A stretch of DNA of 45,683 nucleotides. Origin: Candidatus Bathyarchaeota archaeon B26-2 (GTDB lineage: Archaea; Thermoproteota; Bathyarchaeia; Bathyarchaeales; B26-1). This document shows positions 1 to 8,257 of the stretch, one piece after another. Made by a program: the position numbers and the translations under genes. Numbering within the stretch: position 1 is the first letter of the stretch; every line of letters begins with the position of its first letter. The DNA is taken from assembly GCA_001593935.1 (NCBI GenBank), contig LUCE01000009.1, positions 1 through 45,683 on the forward strand, written 5' to 3'. The notes under the pieces were generated by a model, which was given only the letters and a program-made list of their open reading frames with translations, did not search any database and was not told the DNA's origin.

Positions 1-232
1 CTCCCTCGACCTGCAGTTGCTCGGTTCCGATGTCGATCTTCTGTATCTTGACGTCCGGTAGGAATCGACGTCTCGTTATCTCGACGACGTCTACCGCTCG
101 GCTTATGGCTCTTCACATAGCCTTGACGCTTACCTCCTTCGATCCGCTGTGAAAGAGGGTTATGCACGCCAAGACATAGTTCATCACGGGTTTCCGCCCA
201 ATCAGCACAGAGTTACTCTCTGACAAACTCAC
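1..232 (-). pseudogene. albA: Alba chromatin protein, 5' part, interrupted by in-frame TGA; runs off window edge
   Basis: Reading the minus strand from a GTG at 232 gives an Alba N-terminus ([14 protein letters not shown]), then KAM, a TGA codon at 113-115, then [20 protein letters not shown] and about 20 more residues to the window edge. In Alba the stretch reads KARGRAISKAVD, so the stop replaces the Gly and Met replaces the Arg just before it. Alba is a small dimeric DNA/RNA-binding protein that coats archaeal chromatin. A GAGGAG ribosome-binding site lies 7 nt before the GTG (240-245). Similarity is strong on both sides of the stop and the frame is intact, so this is either a recent nonsense mutation, a decaying paralogue, or a two-base sequencing error. 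Nothing at this position suggests selenocysteine recoding. Identity is sure; functional status is not. Confidence 0.85.
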
Positions 233-580
233 CGCCTCACTCCTCGTCTTTAGTCCTCAATTAGGCTTTTATCCCTTCACTCCACCAATAAATACCTTAC
301 GGTACAGCAAGCATTACCGGTGCCCCCACATATATAGTGCTTCTTTAGGTTTCAGAACTCACCCAGTAACTTCACCATTCCAAAACCTCGTCACCTTCTT
401 TTTTAGCCTCTCTCAAAACGTACACAAAACATTATCTCAGCAAGTATTCATCATCTTCGCCCTAGTCGTATCCAGTTCTGGCGGATTTATCGGTTTTAGA
501 GGAGTAACTTTGGCTCTCGTCTAATTTAAATACGCCTATAACCTACTATCATTAGATTTAGACGCCCGGGATGTTGCGGG
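233..580. other. Intergenic region between divergent alba and radA
   Basis: About 350 bases without a convincing gene. It must hold the alba promoter on the minus strand (T/A-rich stretches near 262-272 and 286-296) and the radA promoter on the plus strand (TTTAAATA at 525-532). I see no tRNA, no C/D-box RNA and no repeat. Confidence 0.6.
525..532 (+). promoter_or_regulatory. Probable TATA box of radA
   Basis: TTTAAATA lies about 50 nt before the radA ATG. Transcription starting some 25 nt downstream would give a leader of about 20-30 nt. This is pattern and spacing only. Confidence 0.45.
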
Positions 581-1570
581 ATGACGACGTTGGAAGATGA
601 AGAGAAGCCTAAATATCTAACGATTGAGAGTATTCCGGGCATTGGACCGGTGACCGCTAAGAAGCTGAGAGACCTTGGATTCAACACGATAGAATCTCTG
701 GCTATGGCAACAGTTAGGGAGCTAGAACAGGCTGGAATAAAAGATAAGAGGGCTTTCGAGATAATCAACGCCGCTAGATCATCGATTTCCCTCTCCTTCG
801 TCAGGGCTGATGAACTCCTGAAGATGAGACAGAACATCCTACGTCTAACTACGGGCAGCCGGAAGCTCGACGAGCTCTTAGGCGGAGGCATAGAGACCCA
901 GACTATAACCGAGTTCTACGGGGAGTACGGTTCCGGCAAGAGCCAGATAGCCCACCAGCTCTGTGTGAACGTGCAGTTACCTCCCGAAAGGGGCGGATTG
1001 AGTGGAGGAGCCCTGTACATAGATACAGAGAACACGTTCAGAACAGAGAGGATAGTCCAGATGGCTGAGCATCTAGGGCTTGAACCTGAGGATGTACTGA
1101 AGAACATAATCTTGGCCGAGGCTTACACATCGGACCACCAGATGTTCCTCTTAGAGAACTCTGACAGGATAATTAAAGAGAATAACATACGTCTCATAGT
1201 CATCGACTCCTTAACAGCCCACTTCAGAAGCGAATACCTAGGAAGAGAGAGCCTAGCAACAAGGCAGCAGAAACTTAACAAGCACATGCACAAGCTGATC
1301 AAGTTGGCGAGAGCCTTCAACGCCGCAGCCGTCGTAACAAACCAAGTCATGTCCAGTCCAGACGTCTTCTTCGGGGAACCCGTTAGGCCGATAGGCGGCC
1401 ACATAGTTGCCCACACAAGTCATACGCGGATCTTCTTGAGGAAGGCGAGACACGGTCCGGTTAGGGTGGCCCGCCTCGTCTCCAGCCCGTATCTTCCGGA
1501 GGGGGAGCAGCTCTTCAAGATAACGGAGAACGGAATCGAGGACGTTGAGGAAGAGAAGGGGAAGAGATGA
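581..1570 (+). CDS. radA: DNA repair and recombination protein RadA
   Basis: The 329-aa product is archaeal RadA, the RecA/Rad51-family recombinase that forms ATP-dependent filaments on single-stranded DNA and drives strand exchange. The N-terminal helix-hairpin-helix domain (about 14-65, SIPGIGPVTAKKLRDLGF) is followed by the linker polymerisation motif FVRA (73-76, the F-x-x-A type). The ATPase core has Walker A GEYGSGKS (114-121) and Walker B LIVIDS (205-210), then the L1/L2 DNA-binding region with TNQVMSSPD. The length is normal for the family and no intein is present. The stop overlaps the ATG of the next gene (ATGA), so the two are probably co-translated. It is the full-length RadA rather than RadB, which lacks the N-terminal domain. 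Confidence 0.97.
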   Translation: MTTLEDEEKPKYLTIESIPGIGPVTAKKLRDLGFNTIESLAMATVRELEQAGIKDKRAFEIINAARSSISLSFVRADELLKMRQNILRLTTGSRKLDELLGGGIETQTITEFYGEYGSGKSQIAHQLCVNVQLPPERGGLSGGALYIDTENTFRTERIVQMAEHLGLEPEDVLKNIILAEAYTSDHQMFLLENSDRIIKENNIRLIVIDSLTAHFRSEYLGRESLATRQQKLNKHMHKLIKLARAFNAAAVVTNQVMSSPDVFFGEPVRPIGGHIVAHTSHTRIFLRKARHGPVRVARLVSSPYLPEGEQLFKITENGIEDVEEEKGKR

Positions 1571-1956
1571 AATCGCCTAAACCTCCCTACGATATGGTGA
1601 GACGGTTCTTCCAGCTCGCTATGGGGAGGCAGTTCGCTGAGGCTGAACGGGTTCTTGGCAGTATTCAGTCTCAGATGCGAGATGTTGAGTGGAGTAAAGG
1701 GTATCTCCAAGCTCTTAAGGGTATAATTCAAGTTCGGAGGACGAACCACGACCGGTACGCCTTCATCTCCAACTTAGATATGGATGACGTCAACGCTCTA
1801 ATGGAGAGCCACGAAGAATTCATTAGACACTCCAAGAGTCGCCTACACGACGTGTACGACCGAGGCTTCTTCTCCGCGTGGGCCGACTTCATGCGTTTCC
1901 TCTTAGACTTGCAAGACACAAGAAACGAAGCCTCTAAAAAAATTAATAACCCCTAG
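1567..1956 (+). CDS. Uncharacterised small helical protein translationally coupled to RadA
   Basis: A 129-aa soluble protein that I do not recognise. Its ATG overlaps the radA TGA by 4 nt, so the two genes are almost surely one operon. The sequence is strongly alpha-helical, with two blocks: residues 8-55 (AEAERVLGSIQ and WSKGYLQALKGI, like a TPR-type helix pair) and 75-125 (helical, rich in F, W and H). There are no cysteine pairs, membrane segments or nucleotide motifs. A role as a partner or regulator of RadA is inferred from position only. Its 3' end overlaps the converging gene at 1943-2212 by 14 nt. Confidence 0.8.
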   Translation: MKSPKPPYDMVRRFFQLAMGRQFAEAERVLGSIQSQMRDVEWSKGYLQALKGIIQVRRTNHDRYAFISNLDMDDVNALMESHEEFIRHSKSRLHDVYDRGFFSAWADFMRFLLDLQDTRNEASKKINNP

Positions 1957-2212
1957 AGATGATCGTGTACAAGAGTATCCATGTGAAGATGAACGTGATC
2001 ACGTAGATTCCTATCCCGGTCTTGGTGACGGTCACTGGCTTCTCGACCTTCTCTATGAAGATCTGCCTAAGTATCTTATCTGAGATCACGTAGGTTGCGA
2101 AGCCTATTCCCGCCCCTGTGATCACGTTATTAACCCTCAGAACTATGCAGATCACAGCCGCCAAAGCGCCTAAGCAGAGCTTGATCCAGTATATTAAGTC
2201 TAGGGGTTCCAA
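1943..2212 (-). CDS. Small three-helix membrane protein, candidate archaeal EMC6-like protein
   Basis: An 89-aa integral membrane protein with hydrophobic segments at about 9-27, 30-46 and 67-86. The first two are joined by a short RVNN turn, and the last two by a charged loop (KILRQIFIEKVEKPVTVTK). Size, three-helix layout and the Asn-containing first turn resemble archaeal EMC6-type proteins, relatives of the ER membrane insertase subunit. This is a topology-level resemblance, so the name is tentative. The start is a TTG; the TTG GAA CCC reading is preceded by a weak purine-rich stretch. It converges on the gene downstream of radA and diverges from the RqcH gene. Confidence 0.6.
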   Translation of the reverse strand: MEPLDLIYWIKLCLGALAAVICIVLRVNNVITGAGIGFATYVISDKILRQIFIEKVEKPVTVTKTGIGIYVITFIFTWILLYTIISRGY

Positions 2213-2370
2213 CCCAATCCCTTTTTCTGAATGATATTAGAAACCTTATTTGGTGCATCCTTTAAAGGTTTTTGTGGTTAATAAATAAGGGTCTTCAACA
2301 ATCTTATTGACGGAGGTTCATGGTCTCTCCTTCAAGCTCGAAGGCTCAGTCGAGAAGATTTGATTGATCG

Positions 2371-4389
2371 TTGGTGGACGCCTTGAGGATTGCGATGAGC
2401 AGCTTCGACATAGCGGCGGTGGTTAGGGAGCTCGGACCATCGATCTCTGGGATGAGAATTGATAACGTTTACCAACTTGACCCGAAGACCCTGCTTTTCA
2501 GGCTAAGGGGGCCTGGGAAGGAGCCTTCTAATTTGATAGTGGAGGCGGGTGTGAGGATACATCTGACCTCTTACTCCCTTGAGAAACCTAAGAGGCCGCC
2601 GGCCTTCTCTATGGCTTTGCGTAAGTACTTAAGGAATGGTAAGGTGGTCGATGTTCATCAGTACGGGTTTGAGCGTGTGGTTGTCATCAAGGTTTATGGT
2701 AAAGACGGAGATTACGCCCTCGTTCTTGAACTCTTCGGGGATGGTAACGTAATACTTGTGGCACCTAACGGAGAGATACTTCACGCCTTGAGATATAGGA
2801 GGATGAGGGACCGGAAAATCCTTAGAGGCGAAGTCTTCAAGTTTCCCCCAGCCAGCGGGAAAGACCCAAGGAACATAACACGCAGATGCCTTGAGGAACT
2901 AAGAAACTACGGCAACATGGAGGTTGTGAGAGCCCTTACAAGGCTACTGAGTATAGGGGGCCTAAACGCTGAGGAAATTCTGTTACGCGCCGGCGTAGAT
3001 AAGAGAACTCCTTGTGAGTCGCTCTCTGAGAGGGACCTCGACGAGATGTACACCAAGCTCAGAGAGGTTCTCTCCGAGATTGAGACCGGGAGATTGAGAC
3101 CGGTCGTCTTTCTCGATGAGGACGGCGAGATGGTCGATTTCGCTCCGGTTCCCCTTAAGGTTTATTCCCACCTCAGGCGGATTGAGTATAAGACCTTCAA
3201 CGAAGCCCTCGACGAGTACTACGCCAAGATCATCATAAGGGCCAAAGCTGAGGATGTGACGGAGAAAAGCGGACGTGAGATTGGAAGGCTGGAAAGAACG
3301 CTTCAAGACCAGAAGAAGGCTCTCAAGAGGCTTAAGAAGACCGCAGAACACAACAGAAAACTAGGAGACATCATCTACAGGCATCTGAATGAGTTGATAG
3401 CTTTAACGGAGAGGATAATGAACGAGAAGAGAAGAGGGAAAGAATGGTCTGAGATTATCAAGGATCTTGAGAAAGAGAAGAAGAGGATGGAGGTTCCCTC
3501 CGTATACTTCGAGTCTCTTAACCCCAAAGAGTTGATGTTAGAGGTCTCGGTTGAAGGGGAGAAGATTCGGCTTGATCTAAGGAAGTCCATTCAGGAGAAT
3601 GCTGCGAGATACTATGAGATGGCGAAGAAGGCTCGGAGAAAGATCGGTGGGGCTGAGAAAGCCATAGGTGAGGTTGAGGCCAAGATCGCTGAGCTGAGGA
3701 GACAGATGAGTGAACGCCTAGAAGAGGCGCAGAAGCCACCTCGAAGGGCTGTGAAGAGGGAGTGGTACGAGAAGTTCCGGTGGTTCTACTCTTCTGACGG
3801 CTTCTTGGTGATCGGGGGTAGAGACGCCTCAACGAACGAGGTCTTATTAAGGAGGTACATGGAGCCCAACGACGTTGTTCTCCACGCGGAGATTCCAGGT
3901 GCACCGTTCGTCCTGATCAAGGCTGGAGGGAAGAGTGTTCCGGAGAGGACGATTAGGGAGGCCGCCCAGCTTGCAGCCTCGTACTCTAGAGCTTGGAAGG
4001 AGATGTTCACTTCTCTAGATGTATATTGGGTCACGCCTCAACAGGTCAGTAAGAGCCCTCCTTCAGGCGAGTATCTGCGGAGAGGCTCCTTTATGATCTA
4101 TGGTCGCAAGAACTACATTAGGGGCGTGCCCTTAGAGGTAGCGATAGGTATCAAAGCGTACGGGTCTGAGTTGAAGGTTATAGGCGGACCGCCGGACGCC
4201 ATAGCCAGACAAGCTAAGGCGTATGTTAGGTTGGTGCCGGGGAGGGAGGCGAGCGGCAGACTCGCAAAGGCGGTTAGGTCCAAGCTGGCTGAAGCCTCGC
4301 CAAGCGAGATGCGTAACGAGGTTCTTAAGATACCGATCGAAGAGTTTCAGAGGTTCATACCTTATGGACGTGGAGCCTTGAAAACTTAA
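2371..4389 (+). CDS. rqcH: Rqc2/NEMF-family ribosome quality control protein (RqcH, NFACT protein)
   Basis: A 672-aa NFACT-family protein. Members recognise large ribosomal subunits carrying stalled peptidyl-tRNA, recruit tRNA and add C-terminal tails that mark the chain for degradation. The NFACT-N domain starts at MSSFDIAAVVREL (about 9) and contains the DNVYQ and FERVVVI segments. A helix-hairpin-helix region follows at about 185-215 (SIGGLNAEEILLRAGVD). A long coiled coil, rich in K, R and E, covers about 290-465. The NFACT-R (DUF814) domain is at about 480-595 (WFYSSDGFLVIGGRDASTNE). Three starts are possible: TTG 2371, GTG 2374 or ATG 2395; the last gives the usual family N-terminus. 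The gene stands alone with its own promoter region. Confidence 0.93.
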   Translation: MVDALRIAMSSFDIAAVVRELGPSISGMRIDNVYQLDPKTLLFRLRGPGKEPSNLIVEAGVRIHLTSYSLEKPKRPPAFSMALRKYLRNGKVVDVHQYGFERVVVIKVYGKDGDYALVLELFGDGNVILVAPNGEILHALRYRRMRDRKILRGEVFKFPPASGKDPRNITRRCLEELRNYGNMEVVRALTRLLSIGGLNAEEILLRAGVDKRTPCESLSERDLDEMYTKLREVLSEIETGRLRPVVFLDEDGEMVDFAPVPLKVYSHLRRIEYKTFNEALDEYYAKIIIRAKAEDVTEKSGREIGRLERTLQDQKKALKRLKKTAEHNRKLGDIIYRHLNELIALTERIMNEKRRGKEWSEIIKDLEKEKKRMEVPSVYFESLNPKELMLEVSVEGEKIRLDLRKSIQENAARYYEMAKKARRKIGGAEKAIGEVEAKIAELRRQMSERLEEAQKPPRRAVKREWYEKFRWFYSSDGFLVIGGRDASTNEVLLRRYMEPNDVVLHAEIPGAPFVLIKAGGKSVPERTIREAAQLAASYSRAWKEMFTSLDVYWVTPQQVSKSPPSGEYLRRGSFMIYGRKNYIRGVPLEVAIGIKAYGSELKVIGGPPDAIARQAKAYVRLVPGREASGRLAKAVRSKLAEASPSEMRNEVLKIPIEEFQRFIPYGRGALKT

Positions 4390-4507
4390 GCCGACACGTA
4401 GATTAGCCTTGACCTAACCGGTTCATAACTTTTAGTCAGAGTGTCTGTTGGCTTCTCTCTCATAACAAAAAGTTTAATACCTTGTTGAATTCTTATCGGA
4501 GGGTGTG

Positions 4508-5098
4508 GTGCTGAAGGGTATGGCAGAGCTGGGCATAAGGTCCCGGATGCTCGTCAAGGATGTGATGAGCAGCCCCGTCATCACAGTCTACGAAGATGAG
4601 ACCGCTCACAAAGTAGCTCAGATGATGAATGACTATAACGTAGGCTGCATCATTGTGAAGACGAGGGGAGACAAGCCAATAGGCATAATAACGGAGAGGG
4701 ACCTGGTCGTTAGGGTTATGGCCAAGGATATGCGTCCGAGCGAGATCGTGGCCAAAGAGATAATGACGACCCCGCTCATCACTGTGAAGCCGGAGGAGAC
4801 GGTGAGCGAAGCTGCTAGGAGGATGAGCCGCCTCAACATCCGAAGGCTCGGAGTTATGTACAAGGGAGACCTAATCGGGGTGGTCTCTAGCAAGGATATC
4901 CTAGCCGTAACGCCGGAACTCATCGAGATAATGCAGGAGAAGGCTCGAATAGAAGAGGAGTCTGAGGAGCCGGTGGAGAACCCGTCCTCAGCCGGATACT
5001 GCGACAACTGTGGAACTTGGTCTGACAACCTGAAAGAGGTTGAGGGAAACTTCCTCTGCGAGGAGTGCCAACTCGAACTTAAGAACCCAGAGTACTGA
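4508..5098 (+). CDS. Tandem CBS-domain protein with C-terminal zinc ribbon
   Basis: A 196-aa protein with two CBS domains (about 17-75, VKDVMSSPVITVYEDETAHK, and about 82-140, AKEIMTTPLITVKPEETVSE), which together form a Bateman module that binds adenosine nucleotides. An acidic linker leads to a zinc ribbon near the C-terminus with the pattern CDNCG...CEEC. This layout is common in archaea, where the partner is usually unknown; sensing of cellular energy state is the family-level expectation. The strong GGAGGG at 4498-4503 lies 4 nt before the GTG at 4508 and only 1 nt before an alternative GTG at 4505, so I prefer 4508. An AT-rich TATA-like stretch (AGTTTAATAC) sits about 30 nt upstream. 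Confidence 0.9.
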   Translation: MLKGMAELGIRSRMLVKDVMSSPVITVYEDETAHKVAQMMNDYNVGCIIVKTRGDKPIGIITERDLVVRVMAKDMRPSEIVAKEIMTTPLITVKPEETVSEAARRMSRLNIRRLGVMYKGDLIGVVSSKDILAVTPELIEIMQEKARIEEESEEPVENPSSAGYCDNCGTWSDNLKEVEGNFLCEECQLELKNPEY

Positions 5099-5194
5099 CT
5101 ATTCCAGCACTTTCTGCCACCCTGTCCATCCTCAATTCATTCATGCTTCTAAAGATTCTTATCGGTCCACCGCCAACTAATAGACGTTGAACGT

Positions 5195-6559
5195 GTGTGG
5201 TCTGAAGAGTTGACAGTCGATCTTGTCCTCAAGAACGCTAGAGTGTTCACTCCGAACGGAATCTTCAATGCTGGCTTGGCGATTGAGGGGGATAGAATAG
5301 TTAGGGTCGCCAAAGAGACGAATCTGCCTCCAGCCTCTGAAACCGTGAACCTAAACGGCGACCTGCTTCTACCGGGACTTGTGGACATTCACGTTCACTT
5401 GAGAGGGCAGGGCCTCTCCTACAAGGAAGACTTCTACACAGGGACGGCTGCAGCTGCAGCGGGCGGCGTGACTACCGTAGTCGATATGCCTAACAACATA
5501 CCCGTCACGATGAGCGTGGAGACAGTTAAAGAACGTATAAAATCGGCTGGAGACAAGATAGTCGTCAACGTCGCCTTCTATTCCGCCTTCCCCGAGAAAC
5601 ATGAGGAGGCTAAGCGCATAGTCGTAGAGGGAGGAGCAATCGCCTTCAAGTTCTTCATGTCCCGGAAGGTTGGAGGGATCGACCCAAAGGACAATTCAGC
5701 GATTTTAGAGGCGTTGAGGGAGGCCGCCGGCCTGGATGTCCCGGTAGCCATTCATGCAGAGGACATCAGACTCATAGAGGAGAGAAAGAAAAAAGTTGAA
5801 CTGTTAGAGAAGGAGGGCATAGAGGCCTATCTTGAAGTTCACTCTCCAAGCGTGGAGAAGGCTGCCATAGAACGGGCCGCCGGGTTGGCTGAAGAGACCG
5901 GGGCCAAGATACATATCTGTCACCTCAGCTCCTCTAAAGGGCTCGGAGCGGTCCTAGCCGCTAAGAAGAAGGGCTTACAAGTCTCATGTGAGGTCACTCC
6001 GCACCATCTCTTACTCACAGTGGAAGACCTCAAATCGAAGGGTGCAACCGCCTTAGTGAACCCTCCGTTGAGACCTAAGAGGGATGTCGATTCCCTCTGG
6101 AAGGCTCTCCGGGACGGCTCCATCGATGTATTAGCCTCGGATCACGCACCTCACAGGCTTGAAGAGAAGTTCCCTCCCATATGGGAAGCCAAGACGGGTA
6201 TCTCCGGTTTGGAGACTATGCTTCCCCTCTTGTTGACTCAAGTGGATAGGGGCCTCCTCACCTTAGAGACACTTATTCGGATGGCCTCCGAGAGGCCGGC
6301 TGAGATCCTCGGGTTAGAGGGTAGAGGCCGGATTGTTGAGGGCGGATACGCCGACCTCGTCGTTGTAGATCCCTCCGAAAGGTTTAGGATCGACCCTTCA
6401 ACCTTCCACTCGAAGGCTAAGCACTCACCCTTCGAAGGATGGACAGTCAAGGGTAGACCTGTCAAGACGTTCGTGAACGGCCGATTGGTGATGGATGAGG
6501 GTGAGATCGTGGCGAAGCCAGGGGATGGAAGGGTCATAAGGAGGTTGAGGGAGGCTTGA
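5195..6559 (+). CDS. pyrC: Dihydroorotase (cyclic amidohydrolase family)
   Basis: A 454-aa amidohydrolase-superfamily enzyme, most likely the dihydroorotase that closes carbamoyl-aspartate to dihydroorotate in pyrimidine synthesis. The metal site is complete: HVH (H66, H68), the lysine expected to be carbamylated (K152 in AFKFF), H187 (AIHAED), H243 (ICHLSS) and the catalytic D316 (ASDHAPH). Substrate-contact motifs HLRGQG and MPNN are present. Allantoinase and hydantoinase are close relatives; the HLR motif and the lack of purine-degradation neighbours favour dihydroorotase. The GTG at 5195 has no clear ribosome-binding site; the TTG at 5210 would give the more usual MTVDLVLKNARVF start. The stop overlaps the start of the Mut7-C gene. 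Confidence 0.88.
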   Translation: MWSEELTVDLVLKNARVFTPNGIFNAGLAIEGDRIVRVAKETNLPPASETVNLNGDLLLPGLVDIHVHLRGQGLSYKEDFYTGTAAAAAGGVTTVVDMPNNIPVTMSVETVKERIKSAGDKIVVNVAFYSAFPEKHEEAKRIVVEGGAIAFKFFMSRKVGGIDPKDNSAILEALREAAGLDVPVAIHAEDIRLIEERKKKVELLEKEGIEAYLEVHSPSVEKAAIERAAGLAEETGAKIHICHLSSSKGLGAVLAAKKKGLQVSCEVTPHHLLLTVEDLKSKGATALVNPPLRPKRDVDSLWKALRDGSIDVLASDHAPHRLEEKFPPIWEAKTGISGLETMLPLLLTQVDRGLLTLETLIRMASERPAEILGLEGRGRIVEGGYADLVVVDPSERFRIDPSTFHSKAKHSPFEGWTVKGRPVKTFVNGRLVMDEGEIVAKPGDGRVIRRLREA

Positions 6560-7065
6560 GGTTCCTCTGTGACGGTATGCTTGGAAAACTGACGAGGTGG
6601 CTCCGCATCCTCGGACATGACGTCGAATACTCAAACAACCTCGACGATGAAGAGCTGATCGCACTCTCCCGTTCCGAGGATAGAATCCTCCTAACGAGGG
6701 ACGTCGAGCTCTACAGGAGAGCCTTAACAAGGGGAGGAAAGGCTTTCTTGGTTAGGGGCGGAAACGAGGCTGAGAGGCTTGCGGAGCTAGCCAGCCGTTT
6801 CAACCTCAAACTTGAGGTCGACGCCTCGACCTCCCGATGCCCAAAATGTAATGCAAGGATAAAACCTGTCAAAAAAGACGAAGTCTTAGAGAAGGTTCCG
6901 GAGTCGACTAGCCGTCTCTACGACGAGTTCTGGATATGCCTCGGGTGTGGGCAGGTATACTGGAGAGGCTCGCATTGGAGAAGGATAAACGAGACTTTGG
7001 AGAAGTCTAAGCAGATGGTAAGTTCCGGCTTTAGCGTCGGGGACTCACAAACTGACTCTAGATGA
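6556..7065 (+). CDS. Mut7-C RNase-domain protein (DUF82) with zinc ribbon
   Basis: A 169-aa protein of the Mut7-C family: a PIN-like nuclease fold followed by a treble-clef zinc ribbon. Acidic residues expected in the active site are D6 (FLCDGMLGKLTRWLR), D30/D31 and D49 (LLTRD). The zinc ligands are C95, C98 (CPKC) and C128, C131 (CLGC). Such proteins are predicted RNases. The TTG start overlaps the dihydroorotase stop (CTTGAGG), so translation is coupled. The 3' end overlaps the converging gene at 7058-7723 by 8 nt. Confidence 0.9.
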   Translation: MRFLCDGMLGKLTRWLRILGHDVEYSNNLDDEELIALSRSEDRILLTRDVELYRRALTRGGKAFLVRGGNEAERLAELASRFNLKLEVDASTSRCPKCNARIKPVKKDEVLEKVPESTSRLYDEFWICLGCGQVYWRGSHWRRINETLEKSKQMVSSGFSVGDSQTDSR

Positions 7066-7723
7066 TCTCCACGAAGCTCCGTTCGATGAACCTAAGTTCG
7101 CCGAGCCCTCTGCTCCTAACAGCCTTGCCGAGATTATGAAGCCGGTCGAGGGCGTTAGGGGCCTTAAGCGGACAAACCACTGCGTCTTCACACTGGATAA
7201 TTCTCAAGATGTCGTCCGCTACCAGCGAGTAGAAGACCTTGCCGCCGCTCCCGTACTTCTCTCTCAGCAGACCGTAGACCCTCTCAACTTCTCTACACTT
7301 GTGGTAGAAGTGGCCGGGTGGACAGACGTAATACTTGAACCCTCGAATTATCTGGCTCTCCATCCTCTTAAGGGACGTGATTGAGAGTTTTTCGAGGAGT
7401 CTCCTCTCCGAGGCCTCCTTGGACATGTACTTGACCATCAACTGGTGTATCTTCGAGGCGTCATCATCGTAGACCTCCTCTGACCTCGTCACCTCACTGT
7501 TCGAGCGGGTGTATTCTCCTATCCATAGACCGTGCCTACCTTCCCGAACTATGGGCCGGAGGATGAAGCCCCTACTGATCATACTCCTCTCGAGGAGCCA
7601 CTCTGCATCGTCGACTGGGTTATTGTAGCCCCTAAAGTTAGGGAAGATCGAGACTCCGAAGTCTCTGTCGAAGAGCACAAGCGTATCTCTAAGGCTGACA
7701 CCCTCATCGTCTCGGCTGGACAC
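7058..7723 (-). CDS. Uncharacterised 221-aa protein
   Basis: I do not recognise the family. The product is soluble, mixed alpha/beta, with an aromatic and basic central stretch and a short Cys/His cluster (CPPGHFYHKC) at about 132-141 that could bind a metal, plus two later cysteines (CEDAVVC). The N-terminal half contains LFDRDFGVSIFPNF and a tryptophan-rich stretch. The GTG at 7723 has no obvious ribosome-binding site. The opposite strand also has open stretches, but this frame is long, has normal codon use and abuts its neighbours like a real gene. Confidence 0.7.
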   Translation of the reverse strand: MSSRDDEGVSLRDTLVLFDRDFGVSIFPNFRGYNNPVDDAEWLLERSMISRGFILRPIVREGRHGLWIGEYTRSNSEVTRSEEVYDDDASKIHQLMVKYMSKEASERRLLEKLSITSLKRMESQIIRGFKYYVCPPGHFYHKCREVERVYGLLREKYGSGGKVFYSLVADDILRIIQCEDAVVCPLKAPNALDRLHNLGKAVRSRGLGELRFIERSFVEII

Positions 7724-7775
7724 GGCTAGATCAAGATTGACGGGTAAAAAGAGGATATAAACTTTTTCAGACCTA

Positions 7776-8075
7776 CTAACCTTCCTCTTCTTCCCGCTCT
7801 TCGTCGCCTTCTCTCGTTTCTTCCGGAATGGAGACCTTCCCTTTCACGGGTAGAGGTGGGGGAGTTGTAGCCATCGTCCACCCGATCCAAGCCACCACAA
7901 AGAGGAAGAGATAAACAAAGATCAGAACCGGGATTATTATAGCCCACTCACCGATAGTTCTCCCGAGTATTGGGTCTACGACGTCTCTAGGCGCCATAAA
8001 GACCGCCCAGAAGTACACTATCATGGTGACCACACTCAACGCAAAGAGTAAGCGCCCTTGAGATACGTCGCGCAT
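7776..8075 (-). CDS. Small two-helix membrane protein with acidic tail
   Basis: The 99-aa product has two transmembrane segments (about residues 8-28 and 43-66), a proline-rich stretch (ATTPPPLPVKGK) and a C-terminal tail of about 20 residues that is mostly Glu, Asp and Arg. No family is recognised. An in-frame GTG lies 6 nt further up, but the perfect AGGAGG at 8082-8087 sits 6 nt before ATG 8075, which decides the start. A T/A-rich promoter-like stretch lies near 8105-8115 on the minus strand. Confidence 0.75.
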   Translation of the reverse strand: MRDVSQGRLLFALSVVTMIVYFWAVFMAPRDVVDPILGRTIGEWAIIIPVLIFVYLFLFVVAWIGWTMATTPPPLPVKGKVSIPEETREGDEEREEEEG

Positions 8076-8081
8076 ATCCAC

Positions 8082-8087
8082 CCTCCT
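8082..8087 (-). promoter_or_regulatory. Strong ribosome-binding site (AGGAGG) fixing the start at 8075
   Basis: Minus-strand AGGAGG with a 6-nt spacer to ATG 8075. It nearly abuts the alternative GTG at 8081, so that codon cannot be the start for this site. Confidence 0.7.
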
Positions 8088-8257
8088 AAAGAGAAGGTTA
8101 GATTCGTCAACTTAAAACTTTTGAGAAAAGCGTGAAATAATTCTCTCGGGTGGAAACCATAAACGCTTCTCGTATCGGTTAAAGCTTGAAAAGGAACCTT
8201 ACAATTGAAAAGTTTTAATTCTTCAAGGGTCTTTAATTGATGATGGAGGTCTAACTT

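Noticed and set aside
113-115. TGA in alba as a selenocysteine codon
   Set aside because: The position is a structural glycine in Alba, there is no redox role, and no SECIS-like element was recognised.
440-470. Minus-strand ATGATGA followed by CTGA, a possible C/D-box RNA
   Set aside because: Only about 7 nt separate the boxes, too short for a guide, and no second box pair is evident.
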